NCBI RefSeq assembly: GCF_001293565.1
Contig: NZ_JXMU01000002.1
Span: 186,001 to 250,000, forward strand
DNA length: 64,000 nucleotides
Source of the DNA: Ahrensia marina
Lineage (GTDB): Bacteria > Pseudomonadota > Alphaproteobacteria > Rhizobiales > Rhizobiaceae
Direction of reading: 5' to 3'
The translations under genes were made by a program, and so were the position numbers. Every line of letters begins with the position of its first letter. Position 1 is the first letter of the stretch. This document shows positions 27,071 through 35,273 of the stretch, piece after piece. The notes under the pieces were generated by a model, which was not told the origin of the DNA, did no database searches, and worked only from the letters and a program-made list of their open reading frames with translations.

Positions 27071-27130
27071 AAAGCGCGCCAGCCAGCATTCGATAGCCAG
27101 CCAGCAAATAACCAAGCAAATTTTTTTGGA

Positions 27131-29239
27131 ATGAGGGCAATGGCTAATTCTATGGGGACATCCATCCGAGCGGGTCTTTTTATGGCGCTTTGTGCGACCA
27201 CATCAATGACATCTATTTCAGCGGCAAATGCGCAGGACGCTGGCGAACGCGGTGCAACTTTATTGCAGCGTCTTATTATTGGAGCAGGGCAGGCAAAGGT
27301 TGCAACCGACACTCCACAAGCTGTGACGGCATTAGAACAAGAAGATCTCGACGATAAACAGGCAACAACCGCATCTGATATTCTTAAAGGAGTGCCCAAT
27401 GCCACTGTCGTCGGGGGCGCAAACCGTGCACTTGGTCAATCATTTAACATTCGTGGCATTGGTAAGGGCGAAGCTGCCGCTGATGAAGGACGCATTATCG
27501 TCAATGTTGACGGTGTGCCGCAGTTTTATGAGCAGTACCGAATGGGTGGATTTTTCAATGATCCTGAACTGTTCAAACGCGTTGAAATTTTACGCGGACC
27601 GGCGTCATCCACGCTTTATGGCTCAGGTGCGCTTGGCGGTGTTGTAAACTTTACAACCAAAGATGCTTCTGACTTTCTTGAAGATGGCGAAAGCGGCTCT
27701 CTAAAACTCAAAGCGAATTACGATTCCAACCCGAATGGCTATTTGCTTAGTGGAATCCTCGCATTGCGCATGAGCGAGAATGCAGAGTTCTTGCTTGCAG
27801 GTAACTACCGTGCCGCACAGGAATTTGAAGATGGTAACGGCGATAAGATTGAAGGCTCGGAGTTTGCAACACCAAACGGTATTGCAAAAGGCACGTTTTA
27901 TCTGGACGAAGCGCAGGAGCAAATTGTCCGCCTAAGCTACAGTCAGTTTACCAGTGATCAGGAAGATCAGGGTTATTCTCAATTACAGCCAACCGGCTTT
28001 TTCGGGAATGTTGATCGTGTCGTCAACAACAGACAGGCGCAAATTTCTTATGAGAACGCGGCAAGCGACAACCCTTGGCTTGATCTGAAAGTTTCACTTT
28101 CATACAACAATATCACAAACAAGCAGACAAATGCCGATCTGGGTGCCTTTAGCCCGATTGGTCAGGATTCATTGTATGGCTATGAAAGCTATCAACTGCT
28201 GGCAGAAAATACATTTGAGTGGGCAGGCGACAGTTTTGAAAACTATCTGACAATTGGCGGCCAGCTTATTCGCCAAAACAGAACCACCGGAACTCAAAAC
28301 CCGCTTGGTCACCACCCTGAAGGTACTGATACACAGGTCGGATTTTTTGCGCAAAACGAGTTTATTTGGAATGACCGCCTAACGCTTATTCCAGGCATCC
28401 GTGTAGATTTTCAAAAACTAACTGCGGACGATTCCCTTGCCAATCTGACGGGCGGCGTTGTTCCTGAAGATAAGTCGGATGTTGCAGTCTCACCGAAGAT
28501 TGCTGCGCTTTATGAATTCAACGACAATTTCTCAGTCTTTGGGTCTTACGCACATACGCAGCGCTTTCCGTCATTGGATGAAATTTATTCAAATGATTAT
28601 GCATCGCCTGCACCGCCGAATTACAGCTTGGGTTTGAGCAAAGAAACATCTAACAATTTTGAACTTGGCTTCATTGTTTCGACAACCGACCTTGCGATTG
28701 AAGGCGACAGCTTCGATCTGAAGACAACAGCCTTTTACAATAAAATTGATGATCTAATCGTCAGGCAACGCAATCAATATCCACAATATGTGAATATTGG
28801 TGAAGCGGAAATTTATGGCGTCGAAGTTGAGGCGGCATATGACACTGAGAGCTTCTTCACCAATGTCGGCTTTGGTTTGACTGTCGGCGAAGACCTTACA
28901 ACCAACACGGCTTTGACCACAGTTGCACCACCTGAAATTACAGTTGGAGCGGGTGTAAAAATGCCGGACTATGGCCTGACATTTGGTTGGGATGGACGCT
29001 TTGTGTTCGAGCAGACCAGAGTAGATGTTGCGGCCGCAGATCAGCTACGCAGCGATGGTTTCAATACGCAAGACCTTTATGTCTCTTGGCGGCCGGGCGA
29101 CGATACCCAGTTTAAAGGCTGGGAAGGCGCATTTCGTGTCGAGAACGTTTTCAACACGCAATACCGTGATTTCCTAGCCAACGACAATGGAAAAGGCCGT
29201 ACCTTTAAACTCACACTAGCAAAGGAATTCGGCTGGTAA
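27131..29239 (+). CDS. TonB-dependent outer-membrane heme receptor
   Basis: 702 aa. It has a signal peptide ending near residue 36 (SISAANAQ), a plug domain (about 50-165: ASDILKGVPNATVVGG, LGQSFNIRGIG, VEILRGPASSTLYGSGALGG) and a 22-strand beta-barrel ending in FKLTLAKEFGW with a terminal aromatic residue. The FRAP-like/NPNL heme box is not obvious; the HmuR/BhuA-type assignment rests on family resemblance and on hmuPSTUV lying divergently. The start may be 27131 or the ATG at 27140, which has GAGGG upstream. It is followed by the exbB-exbD-tonB energy genes, so uptake and energising are encoded together. Confidence 0.9.
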   Translation: MRAMANSMGTSIRAGLFMALCATTSMTSISAANAQDAGERGATLLQRLIIGAGQAKVATDTPQAVTALEQEDLDDKQATTASDILKGVPNATVVGGANRALGQSFNIRGIGKGEAAADEGRIIVNVDGVPQFYEQYRMGGFFNDPELFKRVEILRGPASSTLYGSGALGGVVNFTTKDASDFLEDGESGSLKLKANYDSNPNGYLLSGILALRMSENAEFLLAGNYRAAQEFEDGNGDKIEGSEFATPNGIAKGTFYLDEAQEQIVRLSYSQFTSDQEDQGYSQLQPTGFFGNVDRVVNNRQAQISYENAASDNPWLDLKVSLSYNNITNKQTNADLGAFSPIGQDSLYGYESYQLLAENTFEWAGDSFENYLTIGGQLIRQNRTTGTQNPLGHHPEGTDTQVGFFAQNEFIWNDRLTLIPGIRVDFQKLTADDSLANLTGGVVPEDKSDVAVSPKIAALYEFNDNFSVFGSYAHTQRFPSLDEIYSNDYASPAPPNYSLGLSKETSNNFELGFIVSTTDLAIEGDSFDLKTTAFYNKIDDLIVRQRNQYPQYVNIGEAEIYGVEVEAAYDTESFFTNVGFGLTVGEDLTTNTALTTVAPPEITVGAGVKMPDYGLTFGWDGRFVFEQTRVDVAAADQLRSDGFNTQDLYVSWRPGDDTQFKGWEGAFRVENVFNTQYRDFLANDNGKGRTFKLTLAKEFGW

Positions 29240-29253
29240 GCCGGATAAATTCA

Positions 29254-29691
29254 ATGGCAATTAATTACCCCTCAGACCTCCTAAAGACCCTCATTGTGGG
29301 GTTATTAATTGTGCCTGCGGCACAGGCTCAAGAGCCTGTGTCGCCTACTCTCTCGTTAGAACTCAATGCGGTTGAACAGGTGAACACCAATTGCCGTTTG
29401 GTATTTGTTGCTGAAAACAAATTGGGTAGTGCCCTTGAGAGCTTATCGCTCGAAACCGTGTTGTTTGACGCTGGCGGGAAGGTAAACCGCTTTACCCTTT
29501 TTGATTTCAAATCCTTGCCTGCTGATAAGATGCGTGTTCGCCAATTTGAATTGCCGGATACACAATGCAGCGCCGTATCTAAAATTCTCATCAATGGCGT
29601 TGCAACATGCAAAGGCGCATCGTTTTCCGGTTCAGAGTGCAGTGAGGCAATGAAACTTAACAGCACGACGGATACGGAGATTGCAGGATGA
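29254..29691 (+). CDS. Small secreted protein of unknown function in the TonB operon
   Basis: 145 aa with a probable signal peptide (LLKTLIVGLLIVPAAQAQ, cleavage about residue 26). The mature part is about 120 residues with four cysteines (C42, C104, C119 and C128 approximately), which could form two disulfides. It has an immunoglobulin-like beta pattern (RLVFVAENKLGSALESLSLE). I do not recognise a named family. It begins 14 bp after the receptor stop and overlaps exbB by 4 bp, so it belongs to the operon and may be a periplasmic partner in heme uptake or TonB energising. Confidence 0.72.
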   Translation: MAINYPSDLLKTLIVGLLIVPAAQAQEPVSPTLSLELNAVEQVNTNCRLVFVAENKLGSALESLSLETVLFDAGGKVNRFTLFDFKSLPADKMRVRQFELPDTQCSAVSKILINGVATCKGASFSGSECSEAMKLNSTTDTEIAG

Positions 29692-30401
29692 ATTTGTTTG
29701 AAAACCCAATCTTGCGGATCAAGGAATTCATCGGTGTCGGCGGTCCTGTCGTCGCGCTCCTTTTATGTCTTTCAGTCATCGCATTGGCAGTAATTCTATA
29801 CAAGGCTTGGCAGTTTTCGGCTTTGCGCGTTGGCAAAGGGCAGCGTACTTTGGCGGTACTTGCCGATAAGCAGGATATAGCACGTGGTCATGCTGTAGAA
29901 AAACTTGGTGGAATGTCAGGATATTCGGCCCGGATGGCAACATATGCAATTGGCTTAAAGCAGGCCGAAGACAATCAGACATATAAGCGCAGCGACATTG
30001 AAGAGGCTCTTGCGCTAGCTGCAGCCACCCAAATAAAATCTCTACAGTCCGGTTTCAGAGCGCTTGACTCGATTGCACAAATTGCACCGCTTATCGGTCT
30101 TTTTGGCACTGTGCTCGGTATGATTACGGCGTTCCAGGCGTTGCAGCAATCCGGTACGAGTGTTGATCCTTCAGTATTGGCAGGCGGTATCTGGGTGGCG
30201 TTGTTAACAACCGCGGTGGGCTTGGCTGTGGCGATGCCAACCAGCATAGCGCTTACCTATTTTGAGAGCCGTGTTGAAGATCATCGTTTGGCTTTGGAGC
30301 AGATCATTGCTGCAATCCTAAGTCCGGTCGCTAGTGGTGCTGGTCGCAATTCGACCCCTATAACAGTACCGCAAACGCAGCAGGCAGTGCATGCGCATTG
30401 A
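29688..30401 (+). CDS. exbB: ExbB/TolQ-type proton channel protein
   Basis: 237 aa MotA/TolQ/ExbB family protein with three membrane helices: about residues 18-38, then a cytoplasmic loop (SDIEEALALAAATQIKSLQS), and about 115-140 (IAQIAPLIGLFGTVLGMITAF) and 160-185 (GIWVALLTTAVGLAVAMPTS). With ExbD it uses the proton gradient to energise TonB. It overlaps the gene before it by 4 bp and exbD by 11 bp, consistent with translational coupling. Confidence 0.93.
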   Translation: MNLFENPILRIKEFIGVGGPVVALLLCLSVIALAVILYKAWQFSALRVGKGQRTLAVLADKQDIARGHAVEKLGGMSGYSARMATYAIGLKQAEDNQTYKRSDIEEALALAAATQIKSLQSGFRALDSIAQIAPLIGLFGTVLGMITAFQALQQSGTSVDPSVLAGGIWVALLTTAVGLAVAMPTSIALTYFESRVEDHRLALEQIIAAILSPVASGAGRNSTPITVPQTQQAVHAH

Positions 30402-30774
30402 GGCATCTTCATTCCGCCGCCGCAAAATTTCGATGACCTCATTGATTGATGTCATCTTTTTATTGCTGCTGTTTTTTATGTTGAGTTCAACTTTCTCCCG
30501 CTTCTCTGATGTTGAACTGAGCAGTGGCGTAGCTGGCAGCGCTTCACAGGACATCATGCCGGCTTTTATTAAGCTCACGGATCAGGGAATTACGCTGAAT
30601 GGACGTTCTATAGAGCTGGATATGCTGAACGAGCAGGTTGCGGCGCTAAAAGATGATGCCGGCATCAACGGGCTTATCTTATCCGTTGATGAAACAGCAA
30701 GCGCCCAACAATTTGTCGATGTACTGACCGCAGCACGGCAACTTGTCGGCATCAGCCTTCAAGTTGTTAAGTAA
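30391..30774 (+). CDS. exbD: ExbD/TolR-type protein, first copy
   Basis: 127 aa. One membrane helix near the N-terminus (about residues 15-33, SLIDVIFLLLLFFMLSS) with the essential Asp in LIDVIF, then a periplasmic domain. Part of the ExbB-ExbD motor. Two exbD-like genes lie in tandem (the next at 30784); they differ clearly in sequence, so they are not a recent duplication and may form a mixed complex. It overlaps exbB. Confidence 0.9.
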   Translation: MRIEASSFRRRKISMTSLIDVIFLLLLFFMLSSTFSRFSDVELSSGVAGSASQDIMPAFIKLTDQGITLNGRSIELDMLNEQVAALKDDAGINGLILSVDETASAQQFVDVLTAARQLVGISLQVVK

Positions 30775-30783
30775 GGCGATACA

Positions 30784-31188
30784 ATGCGATTAAACCATTT
30801 TACTGTTAAGCGTCAGAAAGCAGAGCCAACGATTGCTTTGATCAATATTGTGTTTCTAATGCTGATCTTTTTCCTCGTGGCTGCGCAAATTGCGCCTCCG
30901 CTTGATGGTGATGTTAAACTTGTGTCGACACAGGATCTCGAAAGCCGTGACCCACCGGATGCACTCATTGTTTTGCCGGATGGCTTGATGACATATCGCG
31001 GCGCATCTATCACGCCGTCACAATATTTTACGATCAAGCAGGAAAGCCAAAACAGCGATCTTGAAACAATTCGGCTGGTTCCTGACAGGGCTTTGTCCGC
31101 TGTTAAGCTGATTGATATTGGCAATGAGCTTAAAACTCTTGGTGCCCAAAAAATCCTTGTTGTGACTGAGCGGGGAATATCAGAATAA
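30784..31188 (+). CDS. exbD: ExbD/TolR-type protein, second copy
   Basis: 134 aa. N-terminal helix at about residues 15-34 (IALINIVFLMLIFFLVAA). The Asp that carries protons in ExbD (LIDV in the first copy) is Asn here (LINIVF), so this subunit may not conduct protons itself. It could serve as a structural partner of the first ExbD. It overlaps the tonB start by one base (TAATG). Confidence 0.88.
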   Translation: MRLNHFTVKRQKAEPTIALINIVFLMLIFFLVAAQIAPPLDGDVKLVSTQDLESRDPPDALIVLPDGLMTYRGASITPSQYFTIKQESQNSDLETIRLVPDRALSAVKLIDIGNELKTLGAQKILVVTERGISE

Positions 31189-32147
31189 TGCCGTTTAAGT
31201 CAGTCTTTAAACTTGTCTCGTTCCTGGCAGTATTTGCCTCATTGACATTGCATGTTGTTGCAATGGCCATTGCACCGCAGTTCAACGAAGATGTTCAGGT
31301 CAGCGGTGGTGAGGAAGCGGTTGCAGCCGCGCTTGGCAGTAATTTTCAGGACCTTGTTAAAGCAGGTGATGAACTATCACCGATAGAGGCGGAAACCGTC
31401 GAACCTGTTGAGCCGGAAACAGTTGAAGAAAATGATGCCAAAACGGATGTTGCCGCTGAGCCTGAAGCGGTGCCAACACCTGTGCCGTCGGTACCTGTTG
31501 CCGAAACCGTCCCTTCAGAGCCTGTTACTGTGCCTGTGCCTGTCGCGCCTGCTCCACCTGCTGATGTGGCGATGCTCGCGCCAACCGAACCGATGCAGAC
31601 CATAGAGGCGCAGCCTGATGAGCCTGTCATTCCGGTTCCCACGACACGTCCATTTCGCCAGATCGATAAAGATCGTTTGGAAAAGGCTAAGCTTGAGAAA
31701 AAGAAAGCCCAAGCTCAGCGCAAAAAGACGGTAAAGACGACGAAAAAGAAGAAAACCTCGTCTGGTAATTCAAAATCCAAAGCGAAAGCCAATGCAAGAG
31801 CAGGCAACGCATCTGGTCAGAAAAATAATAAAAGTGCCAACGTTGGAAAGAAACAGTCAAATCGATCCACTAAGGCCGGGAATGCGGCCGCATCAAATTA
31901 TCCCGGTAAGATAAGATCCAAGATTTCGCGTACCCGGCAAAGAAATGCAGGCGGTAGAGGCATAGCAAGGGTTCGTTTCAGCGTAAGTTCGTCTGGTGCC
32001 GCGACTGGAATTTCCATTGCAAGAAGTTCAGGTAATGCAAAGGTTGACCGCGCTGCAGTTGCTCATATCAAACGCGCTTCACCATTCGCCAAGCCGCCGG
32101 CCGGTGCGCAACGTCAATTTGTAATACCGCTTGAATTTAGGAGGTAG
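31188..32147 (+). CDS. tonB: TonB family energy-transducing protein
   Basis: 319 aa. Membrane anchor at about residues 10-28, then Glu/Pro/Val-rich repeats (about 65-150, VPTPVP- and EPVTVPVPV-like), a long Lys/Ala/Ser-rich positively charged region (about 160-230), and a C-terminal TonB domain (about 240-319; GGRGIARVRFSVSSSGA, FVIPLEFRR). It spans the periplasm to contact the receptor plug. It follows two exbD genes and closes the energising unit. The acidic then basic low-complexity zones are typical of alphaproteobacterial TonB proteins. Confidence 0.92.
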   Translation: MPFKSVFKLVSFLAVFASLTLHVVAMAIAPQFNEDVQVSGGEEAVAAALGSNFQDLVKAGDELSPIEAETVEPVEPETVEENDAKTDVAAEPEAVPTPVPSVPVAETVPSEPVTVPVPVAPAPPADVAMLAPTEPMQTIEAQPDEPVIPVPTTRPFRQIDKDRLEKAKLEKKKAQAQRKKTVKTTKKKKTSSGNSKSKAKANARAGNASGQKNNKSANVGKKQSNRSTKAGNAAASNYPGKIRSKISRTRQRNAGGRGIARVRFSVSSSGAATGISIARSSGNAKVDRAAVAHIKRASPFAKPPAGAQRQFVIPLEFRR

Positions 32148-32151
32148 CGAA

Positions 32152-32352
32152 ATGCCTGAGGAACGAGCACTTTTTGGTGGGCCTGAGCTGCATAGTTTGG
32201 CCGCGCAATATGGCGCCAATGAAGGCCCGTTACCAATCATTCTGGATTTACTTGAATGTAAATATGAAAAGTCCGGCAGTGCGATACGCCAAACCAAACT
32301 CGAACACACATTGAGCGTTTCGCCCAAGCCAGTCAGAACGAATAAAAACTAA
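32152..32352 (+). CDS. 66-residue orphan protein between tonB and the heme oxygenase gene
   Basis: 66 aa from the ATG at 32152, which has a perfect AGGAGG 9 nt upstream, inside the tonB 3' end. That ribosome site and the operon position suggest a real gene. The sequence (PEERALFGGPELHSLAAQYG, then LPIILDLLECKYEKSG) is soluble, with no signal peptide or membrane helix, and has one Cys and two His. I do not recognise the family. It lies 4 bp after tonB and 15 bp before the IsdG-type gene. A role in heme handling or regulation is possible but not shown. Confidence 0.65.
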   Translation: MPEERALFGGPELHSLAAQYGANEGPLPIILDLLECKYEKSGSAIRQTKLEHTLSVSPKPVRTNKN

Positions 32353-32367
32353 ATACGGAGACATCAC

Positions 32368-32682
32368 ATGTATATCGCAATGAATCGCTTCATCATTAAT
32401 GATGGCCATGAGGAAGATTTTGAAAACATATGGCGCAACCGCGATTCTTCTTTGAAAGAAATGGCGGGCTTTCAAACATTTCATTTGCTCAAAGGTGCGC
32501 GCAACGAAGAGACCAAGCAAACATTATATGCTTCTCACACTGTTTGGGAGAGCCATGAGCATTTTGTGAACTGGACAAAGTCGGAGCAGTTTCGCAACGC
32601 GCATAAAAATGCAGGCACCAACAAAGGCATGTATGCCGGACACCCAAACTTTGAAGGGTTTGACGCTGTAGTCAGCGAATAA
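32368..32682 (+). CDS. IsdG/HmuQ-type heme-degrading monooxygenase
   Basis: 104 aa ABM-fold (antibiotic biosynthesis monooxygenase) protein. The IsdG catalytic triad appears conserved: N6 (MYIAMN), W69 and H79, with the 10-residue W-to-H spacing of IsdG. It should open heme and release iron in the cytoplasm. The close relative HmuQ in Bradyrhizobium does this. The position at the end of a receptor-exbBD-tonB operon fits. The start ATG has GGAG upstream. A generic quinol monooxygenase is the alternative, but the triad and context favour heme. Confidence 0.88.
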   Translation: MYIAMNRFIINDGHEEDFENIWRNRDSSLKEMAGFQTFHLLKGARNEETKQTLYASHTVWESHEHFVNWTKSEQFRNAHKNAGTNKGMYAGHPNFEGFDAVVSE

Positions 32683-32792
32683 TCAGTGTTATAAAATCAA
32701 TCAGATTTGAGCGTGATACCGGCCTGGAATATTGGGTGCGCATCTCGCTCAAGTTAAAAATTTGGCGCATCTATTGAAATGATGTGCTTCAT

Positions 32793-32816
32793 AACGTTGA
32801 CAAATTATTGTTAAAA
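32793..32816 (+). promoter_or_regulatory. Copy 2 of the shared motif AACGYTGACAAATT (marR promoter)
   Basis: AACGTTGACAAATT at 32793-32806 is identical over 14 bp to the left part of the palindrome at 36336. It is followed by ATTGTTAA, which forms an imperfect inverted repeat with TTGACAA (TTGACAA-N4-TTGTTAA). It is 68 bp before the GTG of the marR-type gene, a good place for autoregulation. Confidence 0.55.
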
Positions 32817-32860
32817 CACCACAAAAAATCTGTCTGTAGAGATTGTTTAAAGGTTTTGAT

Positions 32861-33382
32861 GTGGCTGAACTAACCCCCAAAAAACGCAAAATTGTATCAT
32901 CCCGGCACTTGGCCGGCACCGAAGGATGGCAATTGTCCGAATTCGAATATGGACTTATTATTGCTTACAACGGATTTAGCCGCTGGATGAATAAGTGCAT
33001 GGCAGCAGCCGGACAGCCGGATTTAAGCTCGCTTGAAATATTGGTTCTGCACAACATCAATCACCGCGAGAAACATAAAAAACTGTCAGACATCACCTTC
33101 TTGCTGAACATGGAAGATTCCCATGTTGTGAACTATGCAATTAAAAAATTGCAAAAGGCAGGCCTGATTGCAGGTGAAAAACGCGGCAAAGAAATGTTCT
33201 ACAGCACAACGAAAATCGGCTTTGAATATTGTGAACGCTATCGGGAAGTACGCGAACAATGTCTGCTCGATAGCCTTAAACATATGGACCGAAGCAATGA
33301 TGAATTAAGTGACATTGCTTCAGCATTAAGAACCTTGTCAGGCCTATATGATCAGGCCTCACGGGCGGCCAGCTCGCTTTAA
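32861..33382 (+). CDS. MarR-type winged-helix transcriptional regulator
   Basis: 173 aa from the GTG at 32861, preceded by AAAGG; a TTG at 32843 would add six residues. The middle has a MarR-like winged helix: SSLEILVLHNIN, KLSDITFLLNMEDSHVVNYA, KKLQKAGLIAGEKRGKEMFY. It lacks an obvious ligand domain beyond the dimerisation helices. The gene is convergent with and overlaps by 4 bp the TRAP permease gene dctM. The TRAP operon and the divergent oxoprolinase gene share a promoter motif with this gene, so it is their probable regulator. Confidence 0.85.
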   Translation: MAELTPKKRKIVSSRHLAGTEGWQLSEFEYGLIIAYNGFSRWMNKCMAAAGQPDLSSLEILVLHNINHREKHKKLSDITFLLNMEDSHVVNYAIKKLQKAGLIAGEKRGKEMFYSTTKIGFEYCERYREVREQCLLDSLKHMDRSNDELSDIASALRTLSGLYDQASRAASSL

Positions 33383-34680
33383 TTATTCATCAGGTCGGGT
33401 AGGGCCGTTACTATTTCCGGAAACATTGTAATCAGAACAACTGCGACCAGCAGTAGCGAGAAAAACGGCAGAGCAGCTTTTGCGATGCGTAAGATGTTTA
33501 TGCCCGTCAGGCCTTGAATAACAAACAGGTTGAAGCCGACCGGCGGCGTAATCTGGGACATCTCGACAACGATCACCAGATAAATGCCGAACCAAAGTGG
33601 ATCTATGCCTACGCTTTCCACCATTGGCATAATGATAGATGTGGTCAGCACCACAACTGATATCCCGTCTAGAAAGCAGCCGAGGATAATGAAGAAGACC
33701 GTCAAAGCAGCAAGCAGCGCATAAGGCGGCAGTTCAAATGAACCGATCCACGCCGCTAAATTACGCGGTATGCCGGTAAAGCCCATAGCCACTGAAAGAA
33801 AAGCAGCGCCGGCTAGAATAAAAGCAATCATGCATGAGGTGATGGTCGCGCCCATTAAACTGTCTTTGAGCATCTTGATCGACAGAGATTTGTTCCACCA
33901 TGCAAGAACCACCGATAATACAACGCCGACAGCCGCAGCATCGGTTGGAGAGGCAATGCCTGCATAAATCGAGCCAATCACACCTGCGATCAGCGCAAGA
34001 ACGGGCAGCAGGCTCATCGAAGCTTTGATCTTTTCCAGAAAGCTGAATTTTTCGGACACGGCAGGAAAAAAGTCGGGTTTTGTTAGCGCGATAAACATGA
34101 CATATCCCGCAAACATCGACACGAGCATTAGGCCGGGTAGCACACCGGCGATAAACAAGCGGGCAATGGACTGCTCTGTTGCAACACCATAAACGATCAG
34201 AATAATTGACGGTGGGATAAGCAGGCCAAGGGTCGCTGAACCGGCGAGTGTGCCGAGAATTAGACTTTCCGGATAGCCGCGCTTGGTTAGTTCCGGAATG
34301 GACATTTTGCCTATTGTCGCCGCTGTTGCCGCCGATGAACCAGAGACCGCAGCAAAGATGGCGCAGCCAAAAACATTGACGTGTAGAAGGCGGCCGGGCA
34401 GGCGGCCAAGCCAAGGCGCCAGTCCGGTAAACATATCATCTGAAAGTCGTGAGCGAAGCAGAATTTCGCCCATCAAAATAAACATCGGCAAAGCTGCCAG
34501 TGCCCAAGAATGACTGTGCCCCCAGACTGTTGTGGCTAAAATCGGACCGATCGGCGCTGAGGATAGCGCCAGCATTGAAATCACACCGGTAATGGTCAGC
34601 GCGAAGGCCACCCAAACACCGCTTGCCAGCATGGCAATGAGGGCAACAAGAAGAAAAAAGACGATAAGTATTTCTGACAT
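33379..34680 (-). CDS. dctM: TRAP transporter large permease (DctM family)
   Basis: 433 aa integral membrane protein with about twelve helices, the sodium- or proton-coupled transport subunit of a tripartite transporter. Typical DctM segments: AVSGSSAATAATIGKMSIPE (about residues 112-131), GTLAGSATLGLLIPPSIILI, and GIASPTDAAAVGVV. It is the last gene of the dctPQM operon, 9 bp after dctQ. Its stop overlaps the stop of the convergent marR gene. Substrate is discussed at the binding protein. Confidence 0.93.
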   Translation of the reverse strand: MSEILIVFFLLVALIAMLASGVWVAFALTITGVISMLALSSAPIGPILATTVWGHSHSWALAALPMFILMGEILLRSRLSDDMFTGLAPWLGRLPGRLLHVNVFGCAIFAAVSGSSAATAATIGKMSIPELTKRGYPESLILGTLAGSATLGLLIPPSIILIVYGVATEQSIARLFIAGVLPGLMLVSMFAGYVMFIALTKPDFFPAVSEKFSFLEKIKASMSLLPVLALIAGVIGSIYAGIASPTDAAAVGVVLSVVLAWWNKSLSIKMLKDSLMGATITSCMIAFILAGAAFLSVAMGFTGIPRNLAAWIGSFELPPYALLAALTVFFIILGCFLDGISVVVLTTSIIMPMVESVGIDPLWFGIYLVIVVEMSQITPPVGFNLFVIQGLTGINILRIAKAALPFFSLLLVAVVLITMFPEIVTALPDLMNN

Positions 34681-34689
34681 CTGGCTGCC

Positions 34690-35217
34690 TTACATTTCTT
34701 CTTTGTTTTCAAGAACGGGAGCGCCCTTCATCAATGTGCGGACCAACAAATCAATGAGCGCTATAGATAAGATAATCATGCCGAGCATGACGCTTGTTTG
34801 GGGAATCCAGATCGGCACAGCGATTATGCCGGCGGATTTGTCGCCGAAGCTGTATGATTCAATGACAAGGTGAATGACATAATATGTCATGAAGACCGAG
34901 CAAGCTGCGCACAAACCAAGAGAAAACACTTCTGCAGCAAAGCGGGCTTTTCCATCAGCCATATAGTTGAGCGCAAGCGTAACACGGATATGCCCGCCGC
35001 GCGTCAAAGTATAGGCAAGTGCAAGAAATGCGGATGCGGCCAGAAAATAACCTGCAAAATCCGCATAGGAAGGAATGGTCATCGCAACACTGGAACCACC
35101 TATTTTGGTGATAATATTCATGATTACTTGTGCGGTAACGAGCAGACAAATAGCTGCAATAAGAGCCGCAGCGATAGCGCCGCTCACTATGTAGAGCTTA
35201 TCCAGAAACTGTCGCAT
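34690..35217 (-). CDS. dctQ: TRAP transporter small permease (DctQ family)
   Basis: 175 aa from the ATG at 35217, which has a strong GGAGG upstream; the frame is open further to 35256 without support. Four membrane helices are expected of DctQ: about residues 10-32, 48-68, 87-108 and 127-150. The family's RGGHIRVTL-type segment is present (LTRGGHIRVTLAL), marking the loop after helix 2. It lies between dctP and dctM in the same operon. Confidence 0.92.
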   Translation of the reverse strand: MRQFLDKLYIVSGAIAAALIAAICLLVTAQVIMNIITKIGGSSVAMTIPSYADFAGYFLAASAFLALAYTLTRGGHIRVTLALNYMADGKARFAAEVFSLGLCAACSVFMTYYVIHLVIESYSFGDKSAGIIAVPIWIPQTSVMLGMIILSIALIDLLVRTLMKGAPVLENKEEM

Positions 35218-35273
35218 ATGACCTCCGTTTAAAAGAAACGGCGCCTTAAAAATCATAAGGCGCCGCTAGATCG

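Larger units (their letters stand above)
26941..27108. repeat. Mirror-symmetric CCAGCCAGCAAA elements flanking the hmuP/receptor promoter region
   Basis: TTTGCTGGCTGG at 26941-26952 is the exact reverse complement of CCAGCCAGCAAA at 27097-27108. Read in each gene's own direction, the 12-mer ends 22 nt before the start codons of hmuP (26918) and the receptor (27131). A further copy of GCCAGCCAGCA lies at 27078-27088, 18 bp from the one at 27096-27106, and GCGCCAGCC occurs on the left arm. These are probably in the two 5' untranslated regions. Confidence 0.75.

Noticed and set aside
31346-31642. Gly/Thr/Ser-rich 98-codon minus-strand frame opposite tonB
   Set aside because: It is the antisense reading of the Val/Pro/Glu repeats of TonB, which produces a simple repetitive peptide by necessity.
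33761-34414. 217-codon minus-strand frame overlapping dctM in another frame
   Set aside because: Same strand as dctM but shifted; rich in Cys, Arg and Trp, typical of an out-of-frame reading of a membrane protein.
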